Notes: generated by a model not told the origin, from the sequence alone. 64,000 bases of DNA from an uncultured Bacteroidales bacterium (GCA_900316045.1 ONBM01000015.1:1-64000), one strand, 5' to 3'; counted from the first letter of the stretch, positions 10,384 through 18,925 are shown. Program-made: numbers and translations.

Positions 10384-10484
10384 CGGGTTAAGAACCTTAT
10401 CATGTGTGGCATAAAGCCGTCAAGACGGACTCCGTGCAGGCTAAGACCGGGTTAAGAACCTTATCATGTGTGGCATAATGCCGT
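10384..10484 (+). repeat. 37-bp direct repeat with 64-bp offset inside the intron remnant
   Basis: The bases at 10384-10420 recur at 10448-10484 with one mismatch. The offset is again exactly 64 bp, as in the repeat at 10069. The second copy fits the maturase reading (LIMCGIMPYWAHIYGNSS). Confidence 0.8.
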
Positions 10485-11013
10485 ATTGGGCGCATATCTA
10501 TGGAAACAGCAGCATGGGATATTAGGCCAATGCGGAAGGCATTATGCACCACGCCGCAGGAAACGACAAACTCCCCCGAGCCGGTTATCCATGCCTTATG
10601 GACTGCTCTGTTTCTTCCAGGATCCGTGACGCACTCGGGGGCGTTCATCCAAAGGCACTCACGTACTCACGATTATATTCTTAAACACAATATTTTCGTC
10701 TTGGTCTATCAAAAGACAAATGCGTCTCTGCTTTGATGGGATTCAAGCGTAGGTTGGAACGTCATTTTACGAATTGCGGTCGTTTCGGAGTCTTGTCCAA
10801 TTTCAGCTACGAATTGTTTGCAATTGCGGGACTGCGCCAGATGAGAACAGAAACCGCCGATGTCCATCGCAACGCCATCTCGCCCCAGCCAGTTTCGATT
10901 ACACTCTCACGAGTCCGTTTAGACTATATATTTCGGGATTATCTACAAGGTACTCACTAGACTAGCCGCAATATTTTCATTATGAATATATTACATTTGC
11001 GGCCAAGAGTATG

Positions 11014-11089
11014 CTGTCAAAAAATCGCAAGGTACTTTCGAAATGCCCTTTCTGCGCACATCTGCTGATGGTTTCAAAAGTATCCTGTC
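11014..11089 (+). repeat. Orphan copy of the ~77-bp element that flanks a HUH transposase elsewhere
   Basis: It begins CTGTCAAAAAATCGCAAGG and ends TTTCAAAAGTATCCTGT. The same two ends, in the same order, occur at 29492-29567, and in reverse at 30670-30747, on either side of the transposase gene at 29653-30519. No transposase lies near this copy. A TACATTTG box lies just upstream at 10992-10999. Confidence 0.6.
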
Positions 11090-11110
11090 GTGAACTTTTC
11101 GTCCACCCCC

Positions 11111-11437
11111 AGACACGGGCAGGAGGAGCGCGCGCATGTGTCCACTCACGGACATGGGCAGGAGGGGCGCGCATGTGTCCACTCATAGACATCCAGTCAA
11201 CCCCTGACCGGGATAAGACCTGGGAAGACAACCAAAAACAGGGATAACGACGAAAGTCAACCTTTACCAGTAATAACCTTAAACCAGAGTCAACTTCTAT
11301 CAGGGATAGACTCAAGTCCGAGGCAACCTAAATCCGGAAATGACACGGGCAGGAGGAGCGCGCACATGTGTCCACTCATAGACATGGGCAGGAGGAGCGC
11401 ACATGTGTCCACACACGGGCATGGGCAGGAGGAGGTG
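11111..11437 (+). repeat. Clustered ~40-bp GC-rich repeats
   Basis: At least five related units built from a GACAYGGGCAGGAGGRGCGC core and a CATGTGTCCACTCA core occur at 11111-11191 and 11341-11437. The stretch between them (about 11192-11340) is not repeated. Open frames across this area are by-products of the repeats. The surrounding stretch 10685-11013 shows no gene that I can recognise. Confidence 0.65.
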
Positions 11438-11687
11438 CCAGAAGTCAGCAAGTTATTGCGCAGCGATGACGTAGATGACATTGGGAGGGACCGTAGCGAA
11501 CGCAGTGAGAGGAGCCTTATGTAGTAGCCATCGCTGACGCTGCCTTGGCTTCGGCTCATGTGGAAAAGCATGTGTTCATGAACGTCATTCCGTGTCTCCT
11601 GTATTTTCCGGGAAGAATGTGGGCAATGCGATGCGCAAGCGATTATGTCGGGGTATGCCTGACCGTGTCGGTGTGCCTGACCGATAG

Positions 11688-11803
11688 GGTAGGCAAGGGG
11701 TGCTGCTCATGTGCTTGATAATCAATATGTTCGTTCGTGCCAATTGCTTACCCTGCCTTTTTTAAATATGTGTGAGCAACGCCCCTATTGATAATCAATT
11801 ATT
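11688..11803. repeat. Imperfect inverted repeat with two TTGATAATCAA dyads
   Basis: AGGGGTGCTGCTCA (11696-11709) is mirrored by TGAGCAACGCCCCT (11773-11786), 12 of 14 matching. The palindrome TTGATAATCAA occurs at 11715-11725 and 11788-11798. It could be a small non-autonomous element. The next 100 bp (11826-11915) is a run of short GC-rich repeats with a GTGCCTGTGCGG-like core and no gene. Confidence 0.45.
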
Positions 11804-12046
11804 TACGAGGATGTTTTGCTCACCCCCTTGAGCCTGCGGTGCCTGTGCGGTGCCAGTGGAGCATGTGGAGCCTGCGGTGCCTGTGGTGCCTGTGCGGGGT
11901 CAGTGCGGAATGTTTTATCTGCAGTATTTTCTGTACTGCAGCGCACATATCGCTGTTAAACATGTCCCGTCGGCATAGCCATGAAGCTGGTTAAGCAGCA
12001 CCAGCGTAGCCGCCGGAGGATCAGTCCGTGAAATCAGCAGACAAGG

Positions 12047-12231
12047 GTATTGTTCATTGCAACGCCGTGAAATGGGGGGCTCATAGTCACGGCCTTCAAG
12101 GACGACAAGATGCGTATTATTCATTGCAACGCCGTGAAATGGGGGGCTCATACGCCGTGAAATGGGGGGCTCATAGTCACGGCCTTCAAGGACGACAAGA
12201 TGCGTATTATTCATTGCAACGCCGTGAAATG
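12047..12231 (+). repeat. 67-bp tandem repeat array downstream of the GH78 gene
   Basis: Units start at 12047, 12114 and 12204. The unit is 67 bp and contains GCCGTGAAATGGGG and GTCACGGCCTTCAAGGACG. The second unit holds an extra 23-bp partial copy (CGCCGTGAAATGGGGGGCTC plus three bases), which explains its 90-bp length. The third copy is truncated. No coding meaning is apparent. Confidence 0.75.
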
Positions 12232-12270
12232 GGCTTTGCACCTGCTCCCTTTTCATTGATGGATTTTCCG

Positions 12271-15030
12271 TCATTTATCTTCCATGGTGAACAGGTATTC
12301 ACCGGAGCCGATGGCGATTGAAGTCCTGCGTGGAGAAGCTGATGTTCTCACATCGCTTTCTTCCGTGATCCTTACGCCAAAGTCGAAAATCTTGGAAGGA
12401 TCAGTTTCTGGTACTATTGCCGTGGCTGTGCAGTTGGATGGGATGGAAACCCTCAGCGAATATTTTCCATCATCTTTCTTCCATTCGCATCTTATCGTGC
12501 CGTATGGAGATTCGTACGAGGTTTTCGCATGGGTGATGTCTCCCGTGATTTGCGGGTCGATGATAATGTGCTTGAATCCCACCGAAGATTCGCTTTGCCG
12601 TATGCCGCCCAGCCCGCTGAACAGCCATTCCATCAGGTGTCCTAGCATGAAGTGATTGTTGGAGACGAAACCGTAAGCTTGCCAGGATTCGGTAAGGGAA
12701 GTTGCCCCGTGAGCAAGCTGCCACCCGTATCCCGGGACATCGTATCTGCTGTTCATGTCGTATATGACGTCTGAGCGACCTCCGGATTCCAGTGCCTGGA
12801 GTACGTAGCGATAGCCCACGTCGCCTGCCGTGAGAGAGTTTCCTCTGGATTCAATGTCTCTGACCAGATTCCTCAATATGTCATCTTCATATTCTTTGTC
12901 AATCAATCCGACGTAAAGCGGCATGGCGTTGGCAGTCTGGCTGTCTCGGTCAATCACGAGCTTGTCCTTGTCGAAATATTTTAGATTGAAAGATTCCTTG
13001 ATCTCTTTGGCAAGCTTTGAGTATTTCTCCTCAGCGTCTTTCTCTCCAACCAGGGATGCAATCCTGGACAGGATCGAAACATCGTAGTAGTAAATCGAAG
13101 TCGCAGTCACTCCGTTTGAGGTAAGCTGGGAACGGCCAGGGGAGTCCGGCCCTATGTCGAACCAGTCGCCCAGCCCGTAGGAAATTATGTTCCCGTCGGC
13201 TTTTGACGAGAGATACTCGACATATCGCCTCATGGCAGGAAAGTATTGGCGGAGAAGATTCTCGTCCCCGTAGAACCGATATGCGTACCATGCGGAGATG
13301 ATGAATGCGCTTCCCCATTCCGGAGTGTCTTCGAAGCCTTCCACGAAGCGGACGTATTCCGGTGCTATGGTCGGGATGCAGCCATCGTCTCTCTGAGAGA
13401 CCGACATGTCATGCATTATCTTCTCGTACATTTGCGAGAGATTGTACCTGTATTGAAGGGAATATTGCATCAGATGAGCTTGTTCCAGCCATCCGAGTTT
13501 TTCTCTATGAGGGCAGTCCGTCAGGACGCTGGCCATGTTGCTCCTCATCGCCCAGTCTATCAGTTCGTAAATCTGATTGAAAAGCGGCTTTGAGCAGCTG
13601 AACGTTCCTGCTTCAGGGGCGGAGTTGCAGGTGTGGATTCCGCACAGGGAAATGATCTCTGGCAGCCCAGACGAATTATCTTCTCCGGACGGGACGGCTC
13701 CCTCAACCTGCACGTAGCGGAATCCGTAATATGAAAATTGAGGCTGCCAAGTCGCTATTCCTCTCCCGTCAGTCGTGTATTTGAAATAGTATGGCTGGCC
13801 GGAAGCGCTCTGGTTCACCGTGCTGTCCGGGTTCAGAAGCTCGGCTGGACGCAATATTATCTCCCCGGCCTTGTCTGACTTCACGCAAATTCGCACAATC
13901 CCTGATGCGTTCTGGCCCAGGTCATAGAGCCAGCCGCTTTTGTTGCGGTATTTCCTTACGACAGGAATCACGGAATGGAAGGTCAGGGGCGTGGACCTGG
14001 AAGATATCAGCTTTCCGGGATATTCGGTTGGCAGGGCATGGCTCCAACTCTCGTCATTGAAGCCTTTACCCTTCCAGCCGGCTATTTCTTTCCTTGAATC
14101 ATAATCCTCCCCTCCGTAGATGCTGGAGAATGTGATAGGGCTTGGAGCAGCTCGCCAGTCCTCATCCGATATGACGTTCTCGACTGTGCCGTCGGAATAT
14201 TCAATCCTCAGAAGCATTTTCATCTTTGGGGCTCCAAGGGATAGAGTCAGCTTGAAATAACGTTCGTTGGGAATATTATAGAAGCCGTTTCCCAGCATCA
14301 TGCCGAGCACATTCTCGCCAGGGGAGAGCATCTTCGTCACGTCGAACGTGACATAGAGCGCCTCTTTGCTGAAGAGGGTCCAGCCAGGGTCGAGGAAATG
14401 GTTTCCGGTTTTCTTGCCATTCAGGAAAAAATCGAACTGTCCAAGACCGGCTACGAACGCATCTGCGTGTTTCACGTTTTTCTTGACCTGGAAAGATCTC
14501 CGGAACTGAGGAAGCTGGTAAAACCCGTTCTTTTTATCTCCGAGCATCTTTTGTGCTGTCCCTAAGCCATGATAGCCAGGGAATATATGTTCTTCAGGCC
14601 TGTCGTTCTCCAAGGCAATCCATTTCGCTCCTTGCCAGTCGCTTTCGGAAAGGATGCCCATTGAGAATCGCTGAATTTCGCTCCATTGCGAAGCCCTGCC
14701 CTTCTCGTCCCATGCGCGAACCTTCCATTCGTAATGCCCGAAAGATTTGAGCGTCTGTCCTGAGTAGGGAATCAGGACAGAATTCCCGGAGTTGACTTTC
14801 CCGCTGTCCCATATCACCTTCCCGGCTTCGTAAGCCATGATCTGATAGGCGGACTGGACATATCCCCGTTCGGGACGGTTGCACTTCCAGCTGAATCTTG
14901 GCGCAGTGGTCTCAACGCCAGCTGGATTAGCCTCGAATTCGCAAGTCAGTCCATATAATGAGAAAGAGGTGGCTGCGATTGCCTGGGAAGAAAAGAAAAT
15001 AGCTGTGATTATCAGGCAGATGTGTTTCAT
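12271..15030 (-). CDS. GH78-family alpha-L-rhamnosidase
   Basis: A 919-residue exported enzyme that should release terminal alpha-L-rhamnose from glycans. The signal peptide MKHICLIITAIFFSSQAIA is followed by the family N-terminal domain (LTCEFEANPAGVETTAPRFSW; a fibronectin-like segment with YEWKVRAWDEKGRASQWS), a beta-sandwich with LGQFDFFLNGKKTG, then the six-hairpin catalytic domain. The GH78 signature is present in the variant TDCPHREKLGWLEQAHLM near residue 504; its acidic residues are the expected catalytic region. The C-terminal segment GWQLAHGATSLTESW and the beta domain are also typical. It is the last gene of the operon after the ArnT-like and GH27 genes, 15 bp behind GH27. No hairpin terminator is seen before the repeats at 12.2 kb. 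Confidence 0.88.
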   Translation of the reverse strand: MKHICLIITAIFFSSQAIAATSFSLYGLTCEFEANPAGVETTAPRFSWKCNRPERGYVQSAYQIMAYEAGKVIWDSGKVNSGNSVLIPYSGQTLKSFGHYEWKVRAWDEKGRASQWSEIQRFSMGILSESDWQGAKWIALENDRPEEHIFPGYHGLGTAQKMLGDKKNGFYQLPQFRRSFQVKKNVKHADAFVAGLGQFDFFLNGKKTGNHFLDPGWTLFSKEALYVTFDVTKMLSPGENVLGMMLGNGFYNIPNERYFKLTLSLGAPKMKMLLRIEYSDGTVENVISDEDWRAAPSPITFSSIYGGEDYDSRKEIAGWKGKGFNDESWSHALPTEYPGKLISSRSTPLTFHSVIPVVRKYRNKSGWLYDLGQNASGIVRICVKSDKAGEIILRPAELLNPDSTVNQSASGQPYYFKYTTDGRGIATWQPQFSYYGFRYVQVEGAVPSGEDNSSGLPEIISLCGIHTCNSAPEAGTFSCSKPLFNQIYELIDWAMRSNMASVLTDCPHREKLGWLEQAHLMQYSLQYRYNLSQMYEKIMHDMSVSQRDDGCIPTIAPEYVRFVEGFEDTPEWGSAFIISAWYAYRFYGDENLLRQYFPAMRRYVEYLSSKADGNIISYGLGDWFDIGPDSPGRSQLTSNGVTATSIYYYDVSILSRIASLVGEKDAEEKYSKLAKEIKESFNLKYFDKDKLVIDRDSQTANAMPLYVGLIDKEYEDDILRNLVRDIESRGNSLTAGDVGYRYVLQALESGGRSDVIYDMNSRYDVPGYGWQLAHGATSLTESWQAYGFVSNNHFMLGHLMEWLFSGLGGIRQSESSVGFKHIIIDPQITGDITHAKTSYESPYGTIRCEWKKDDGKYSLRVSIPSNCTATAIVPETDPSKIFDFGVRITEESDVRTSASPRRTSIAIGSGEYLFTMEDK

Positions 15031-15045
15031 GTGGCGGTCGGTTAT

Positions 15046-16275
15046 TTATCTCCTTCCTTTTGATTTCACCGTGGTCGGGGTGAGTCGGGTCATCAGCACT
15101 CCGTGGGAAGGAATCGTTGCGATGACATTGCGGTCGGTTTTCCCGATGTCCTTATGCTCCCAGAGGTCGCGGACATCGTACAGGCCTCCCTCAAGCTCTG
15201 GAATATCCATCATGTTGTAATTGAGGTTCCACTCTTTCTCCGACCTGTTGAAGAAGCACACAGCCCATTCGTCACCTGAAAGTTTCTTGACCCATATCTG
15301 CTTGTCTCCCATCTCTACGGAGACGTGGGCCTGAACGCCCAGCGAATCCTGGTCAACTGCTATGGCCTCTTTATTCGTGAGAATTGAATGAATCTCATCA
15401 GGCATCGACCGGAGGTCGTTGCCTGACATCAGAGGGGCGGCCAGCATGCACCACATAGCGAAATGAGCCACGTTCTCATCGTAAGTGAGATCCCCGTTGC
15501 CGACTTCCAGCATGTCAGGATCGTTCCAGTGCCCCGGGCCGGCGAAAGGATAGAGATCTCTGTTGAGGTCGATTATGTCCAATACTCCTAGCCGGCCATC
15601 TTTCTTGTCGCCCTTAATCCAGAATTCTCCTATGTCTCCTGTAGTCCTCCAGAGGTGACCTATTCCTTCTGCCCATTCCCAAGGCTTTGTCGATCCCCAT
15701 TCGCAAATGCTGAACACGATCGGCCTGCCGGCTGCCTTAAGAGCCTCGCGCATAGTGTGATAGGCATTCCATGAATTCGCCCTGTTCTTGTAGCAAAAAT
15801 CGTATTTAAGATAGTCAACCCCGCTCCGGGCATAGAAAAGCGCATCCTGGAACTCGTGTCCCTGGCTTCCGGGACGTCCTGCGCAGGTCTTGTCTCCGAC
15901 GCAGGAGTAAATGCCGAATTTCAAGCCTTTAGAGTGGATATAATCGGCGACATGCTTGATTCCGTGGGGAAATCTTTCAGGGTCGCAGACAATCCATCCG
16001 TCAGCATCCCTGTCAACTTGCCAGCAATCATCCACAACGATATATTCATAGCCAACGTCTTTCATTCCAGAAGAGACCATGGCATCTGCCATGCCCATGA
16101 GCATTTCCTCGCTGACATTGCAGTGGAAGCAGTTCCAGCTATTCCAGCCCATTGGCGGAGTAAGTGCTTGATTGAGAAATTCCTCTTGCGTTAGCGGGGT
16201 GGCTTTTTCTGCCTTCTGAGCTAATGCGGGCAGCATCATTAGAACGGCTGTCAAGATGCATAAAATTCGTTTCAT
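15046..16275 (-). CDS. GH27 alpha-galactosidase
   Basis: A 409-residue secreted alpha-galactosidase of family GH27, expected to remove terminal alpha-galactose. The signal peptide MKRILCILTAVLMMLPALA sets the start at 16275; an open extension of 26 codons upstream overlaps the previous gene and lacks a signal. Family motifs are TPPMGWNSWNCF, EYIVVDDCWQ, LKFGIYSCVGDKTCAGRPGS, YLKYDFC with the nucleophile Asp near residue 158, RTTGDI with the likely acid/base Asp near 212, and GHWNDPDMLEVGNG. It lies between the ArnT-like gene (35 bp upstream) and GH78 (15 bp downstream), so it probably acts with the rhamnosidase on the same glycan. Confidence 0.93.
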   Translation of the reverse strand: MKRILCILTAVLMMLPALAQKAEKATPLTQEEFLNQALTPPMGWNSWNCFHCNVSEEMLMGMADAMVSSGMKDVGYEYIVVDDCWQVDRDADGWIVCDPERFPHGIKHVADYIHSKGLKFGIYSCVGDKTCAGRPGSQGHEFQDALFYARSGVDYLKYDFCYKNRANSWNAYHTMREALKAAGRPIVFSICEWGSTKPWEWAEGIGHLWRTTGDIGEFWIKGDKKDGRLGVLDIIDLNRDLYPFAGPGHWNDPDMLEVGNGDLTYDENVAHFAMWCMLAAPLMSGNDLRSMPDEIHSILTNKEAIAVDQDSLGVQAHVSVEMGDKQIWVKKLSGDEWAVCFFNRSEKEWNLNYNMMDIPELEGGLYDVRDLWEHKDIGKTDRNVIATIPSHGVLMTRLTPTTVKSKGRR

Positions 16276-16310
16276 GATGTTATTATATTTTAATGGTTGA
16301 ACTGTGAGTC

Positions 16311-17939
16311 TTATTGTTCTTTTTTCAGCGCCACCAGCCAGTAGGTACCGCAAGACTTGTGAGGCATTGAGGAAACATATTCCTCGATGCCTTTTACTTT
16401 TCTGAAGCGGTTGGAGTCTGTGATTAAGTATTCAGCCGTGATTTTTCCCTCGCCGAGGTCTTTCTGGAAGCCTTCCAGGTCTTTTCCGTAATCCTTGACC
16501 GTGCGGCCTAGATACACGTCCATGTTCTCTGCGCTTCGTATGTTCACGGCAACGACTTCTGCCCCATCAGGAATCATTTTCGCAAAATTGCCGAATCCAG
16601 CATAATCGTTGATTTTCGGCATCAGGAATGACACCGTGAAGGCGAAAAGCAGGATTGTCACCCCTTGTGCGATGACCGGCTTTTCCCAGCCGCTGCGGAA
16701 GGTAAGGATTAATGAATATATCGACCCTGCCGCCAGAATAATCAGCCCGATCACGATGAGAGGGGAGGTGGCGAATGGATATGAAGATGTCATATTCTTG
16801 ACTATATAATATTCTTTGAATATGGTTAATGCCAGCGCCCCTGCGATGCCGACTATGGCTAACAGAACCATCGGAACGGCCAGGCTCCATTTCATCCAGC
16901 TGCGCCAGCCGAAGCGATCTTTGATGAATATGAACAAGTATGCCATCAGAGGATATATCGGAAGCATGTAGATGGCCAGTTTTCCGCTGAATGCCGTCAG
17001 CATCACGAAAGTCGCGACTATTCCGGTCAGGAAGAATGTCTCCAGCTCGCTACGGCTCTTTTCTTTGTTGGAGAAGGAAGCGATCAAGGCTCCTGCGAGC
17101 AGCAGGCACCATGGGGCGATGCTGTACCATATTGTTATGAAATAGTAATATATCGGAGCTTTGTGATGGAACGAGTTCACCGCCCGCCCGAATGTCTGAT
17201 GGAACAGCAGGTCGCTCAGGTAGGATTTTCCACCATCGGCGTAAACCCCTGCGAACCACAGCAGACACAGCCCTGCGATTATTCCCCAGGTCTTCCAGCC
17301 TAGATATTTCCCAATCGTGCGTCCTTTGCGGACAATCAGCAGAAAGCATATTATCGTTATCGGCGGCATTAGCAGGCCTACTGGACCTTTAGTGAAAACA
17401 GCCAGGAAAATCCATATCGGCAGCAGTAAGCTCTGTTTCTTGAATGAACCGATTCCGGAATGCATCATCCAGAACGATCGTAGCGCCAGTATTATGAACA
17501 GGCACATCAGCATGTCCATGCGGACGAAAATAGAACAACCCAGGAACAGGAAACAGGTGAGCAGCATGAGTGCGGCGCCGGCTCGCTCCATAGGCTTCTG
17601 CAGGAGGCCGGCAGATTTGCGTAGCCAGTCATCTGCTGCCCAGATGATCAGGTAGGCAGGAATCAGCGAGAACAATGCAAGAAACGGCATGCAGCTGTTT
17701 CCGAACAGGATCCTGCCCAGCATGACAATCCAGAGGTAAAGCGGCGGCTTGTCGGCGTAGGGCGCTCCGTGGTTCGTGAAAGCGAAGAACTGGCCATTAT
17801 CAATGGCTTCGTCCGCTATGCTTAGGTATTTAAGCTCGTTGTCCGGCGAGAAATCTCGCAGGAACATTACAGGCAGCAGGCACAGAGTGGCCAGAATGAA
17901 TACGGCACCTAGAGGATTGTCGTGCAGGAATCTTTTCAT
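16311..17939 (-). CDS. ArnT/PMT-type membrane glycosyltransferase (GT83-like)
   Basis: A 542-residue polytopic inner-membrane protein of the ArnT / dolichyl-phosphate-mannosyltransferase type, which moves a sugar from a polyprenyl-phosphate donor to lipid A, protein or another acceptor. It has the N-terminal acidic motif (DFSPDNELKYLSIADE), then NHGAPYADKPPLYLWIVM, and about a dozen hydrophobic segments before a soluble C-terminal part (AVNIRSAENMDVYLGRTVKD). It starts the operon with GH27 and GH78. Its role next to catabolic hydrolases is unclear; co-transcription may be by position only. Confidence 0.85.
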   Translation of the reverse strand: MKRFLHDNPLGAVFILATLCLLPVMFLRDFSPDNELKYLSIADEAIDNGQFFAFTNHGAPYADKPPLYLWIVMLGRILFGNSCMPFLALFSLIPAYLIIWAADDWLRKSAGLLQKPMERAGAALMLLTCFLFLGCSIFVRMDMLMCLFIILALRSFWMMHSGIGSFKKQSLLLPIWIFLAVFTKGPVGLLMPPITIICFLLIVRKGRTIGKYLGWKTWGIIAGLCLLWFAGVYADGGKSYLSDLLFHQTFGRAVNSFHHKAPIYYYFITIWYSIAPWCLLLAGALIASFSNKEKSRSELETFFLTGIVATFVMLTAFSGKLAIYMLPIYPLMAYLFIFIKDRFGWRSWMKWSLAVPMVLLAIVGIAGALALTIFKEYYIVKNMTSSYPFATSPLIVIGLIILAAGSIYSLILTFRSGWEKPVIAQGVTILLFAFTVSFLMPKINDYAGFGNFAKMIPDGAEVVAVNIRSAENMDVYLGRTVKDYGKDLEGFQKDLGEGKITAEYLITDSNRFRKVKGIEEYVSSMPHKSCGTYWLVALKKEQ

Positions 17940-17943
17940 GCAT

Positions 17944-17974
17944 CAAATTTAGCATCTTTTGAGTCCTTTCCCAA
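17944..17974 (-). promoter_or_regulatory. Promoter almost touching the ArnT-like start codon
   Basis: On the minus strand TTG (17974-17972) lies 20 bp before TAAATTTG (17951-17944), and only four bases separate that box from the ATG. Transcription would begin at or very near the start codon. Confidence 0.55.
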
Positions 17975-17998
17975 GATTTTCATGAATATATAAAATTC

Positions 17999-18022
17999 AA
18001 AGCCCGCTTCGCAGCGGGCTTT
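17999..18022 (-). terminator. Terminator after trmD
   Basis: A perfect 10-bp stem AAAGCCCGCT/AGCGGGCTTT around TCGC, followed on the minus strand by a T-rich stretch. It lies 136 bp downstream of trmD and shields the ArnT operon. Confidence 0.85.
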
Positions 18023-18158
18023 AATGGTTAGTTAGTAGTGTATTTACCTTTTCTTATGAAAGAAGGTTGATTGTAGTTAGAGTGTTAAATCATTTCAATT
18101 GCAAATGTAACGAAAAAATCGTTTCAAGCAAGGATTTTCTCGAAAAAATTTAAACGTT

Positions 18159-18869
18159 TTATCTTAGAGAACCCTTTTTGAATTGATTATTAATGCTTTC
18201 CAGAAGTTCGGGCCTTCTCTCTCTTGTCCGTTGCATGGCCTGTTCTTCCTGCCAGTCTCTGATAAGTTTCGGATTGCCGCTCAGAAGCACTTCCGGGACT
18301 TTCCAGCCCTTGTAATCTGCGGGTCTCGTGTAGACAGGAGGGGATAGCAGGCCATCTTGAAAACTGTCGCTCAGGGCAGATGTCTCATCCGTAAGCGCTC
18401 CGGGAAGCAGCCTGACGATGGAATCGGCTAACAGAGCAGCAGGAATTTCACCTCCGCTGACCACGTAATCCCCGACGGAGATTTCCCGTGTTATGAGGTG
18501 TTCCCTTATCCTTTCGTCTATTCCTTTATAATGGCCGCAAAGAAGCATTATGTTATTAAGAAGAGACAACTCGTTAGAAATGCCCTGATTAAGAAGCTCC
18601 CCGTCTGGAGACAGATAGATTATCTCGTCGTAATCTCGTTCCGACCTCAACTCATTTATCATCCTCTCCACTGGTTCCACCATCATCACCATGCCGGCAT
18701 CTCCGCCATAGGAATAGTCGTCCACCGTCGCCCGAGAGCCGATTCCATATTTCCTGATATTGTGGACGTGGATTTCGACCAAGCCCTTCTTGATGGCTCG
18801 TCCCACTATCGAATATTTCAAAGGGCTTTCCAGTAGTTCTGGAACGACCGAAAGAATATCAATCCTCAT
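18159..18869 (-). CDS. trmD: tRNA (guanine-N1)-methyltransferase TrmD
   Basis: A 236-residue SPOUT methyltransferase that methylates G37 of tRNAs using SAM. The family motifs are all here: MRIDILSVVPELLESPL, YSYGGDAGMVMMVEPV, LLCGHYKGIDERI, the knot segment REISVGDYVVSGGE, and PPVYTRPADYKGWKVPEVLLSGN. Length is standard. A TAATTTTG box lies about 16 nt before the ATG on the minus strand. It stands alone and ends in the hairpin at 17999. Confidence 0.97.
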   Translation of the reverse strand: MRIDILSVVPELLESPLKYSIVGRAIKKGLVEIHVHNIRKYGIGSRATVDDYSYGGDAGMVMMVEPVERMINELRSERDYDEIIYLSPDGELLNQGISNELSLLNNIMLLCGHYKGIDERIREHLITREISVGDYVVSGGEIPAALLADSIVRLLPGALTDETSALSDSFQDGLLSPPVYTRPADYKGWKVPEVLLSGNPKLIRDWQEEQAMQRTRERRPELLESINNQFKKGSLR

Positions 18870-18917
18870 ATTTTATATTCATTTTCGCAAAATTAGAGAA
18901 TTTAACTGAAAATTAAG

Positions 18918-18925
18918 TATATTTG
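18918..18925 (+). promoter_or_regulatory. -7 box for the DUF349/yidC operon
   Basis: TATATTTG at 18918-18925 lies 51 bp before the DUF349 gene; a clear -33 partner is not seen. Confidence 0.45.

Larger units (their letters stand above)
9520..10684 (+). mobile_element. Degenerate, internally deleted group II intron
   Basis: Bases ~9530-9845 look like the ribozyme part of a bacterial group II intron: a 5' region with GGGTGAAAGTCC, a GGAAGCCAGCGGCTAACGG-like segment, and GGTCTCGCAGACGAGAC plus GAAGTCGAGCAG shortly before the expected maturase start. The sequence then jumps directly into the reverse-transcriptase YADD block, so the start of the protein is missing. No clear domain V hairpin follows the protein remnant, so the 3' end is probably lost as well. 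Exact boundaries are uncertain; the 5' end is placed just after the SusCD terminator. Confidence 0.75.
9850..10684 (+). pseudogene. Broken group II intron reverse transcriptase/maturase
   Basis: Fragments of an LtrA-type protein read in more than one frame: ERRGHPFVRYADDSLYFSKS (RT active-site YADD), a shifted frame with KLPLKVSREKTEVGYAQG then MKFLGNSFYKTGEG, then SIAKLKAKLKLLAGRSDGMG and the maturase-X stretch GWVNYFKLADMKK and RRRIRMGIWKAWKRPRTRV, and finally YGNSSMGY with an in-frame TAG where Trp is expected. There is a frameshift near 9970, stops at 10079 (TGA), in the ADMKK block (TAG) and in the GY(W) block (TAG), and two 64-bp insertions. The protein cannot be made as one chain. Confidence 0.8.

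Noticed and set aside
9850-10684. Stop-codon reassignment or suppression, as the stops seem to fall where Trp might stand
   Set aside because: Only one of the three sites (GYW) is a firmly conserved Trp. The gene also has a frameshift, a large deletion and two 64-bp insertions, and other genes in the window use TAG and TGA as normal stops.
10733-10960. A 75-codon frame after the intron remnant
   Set aside because: No motif or start signal; composition looks non-coding, and a second frame is equally open.
11915-12321. Open frames of 97-119 codons on both strands near 12 kb
   Set aside because: They are products of the 67-bp tandem repeat and contain no recognisable protein sequence.
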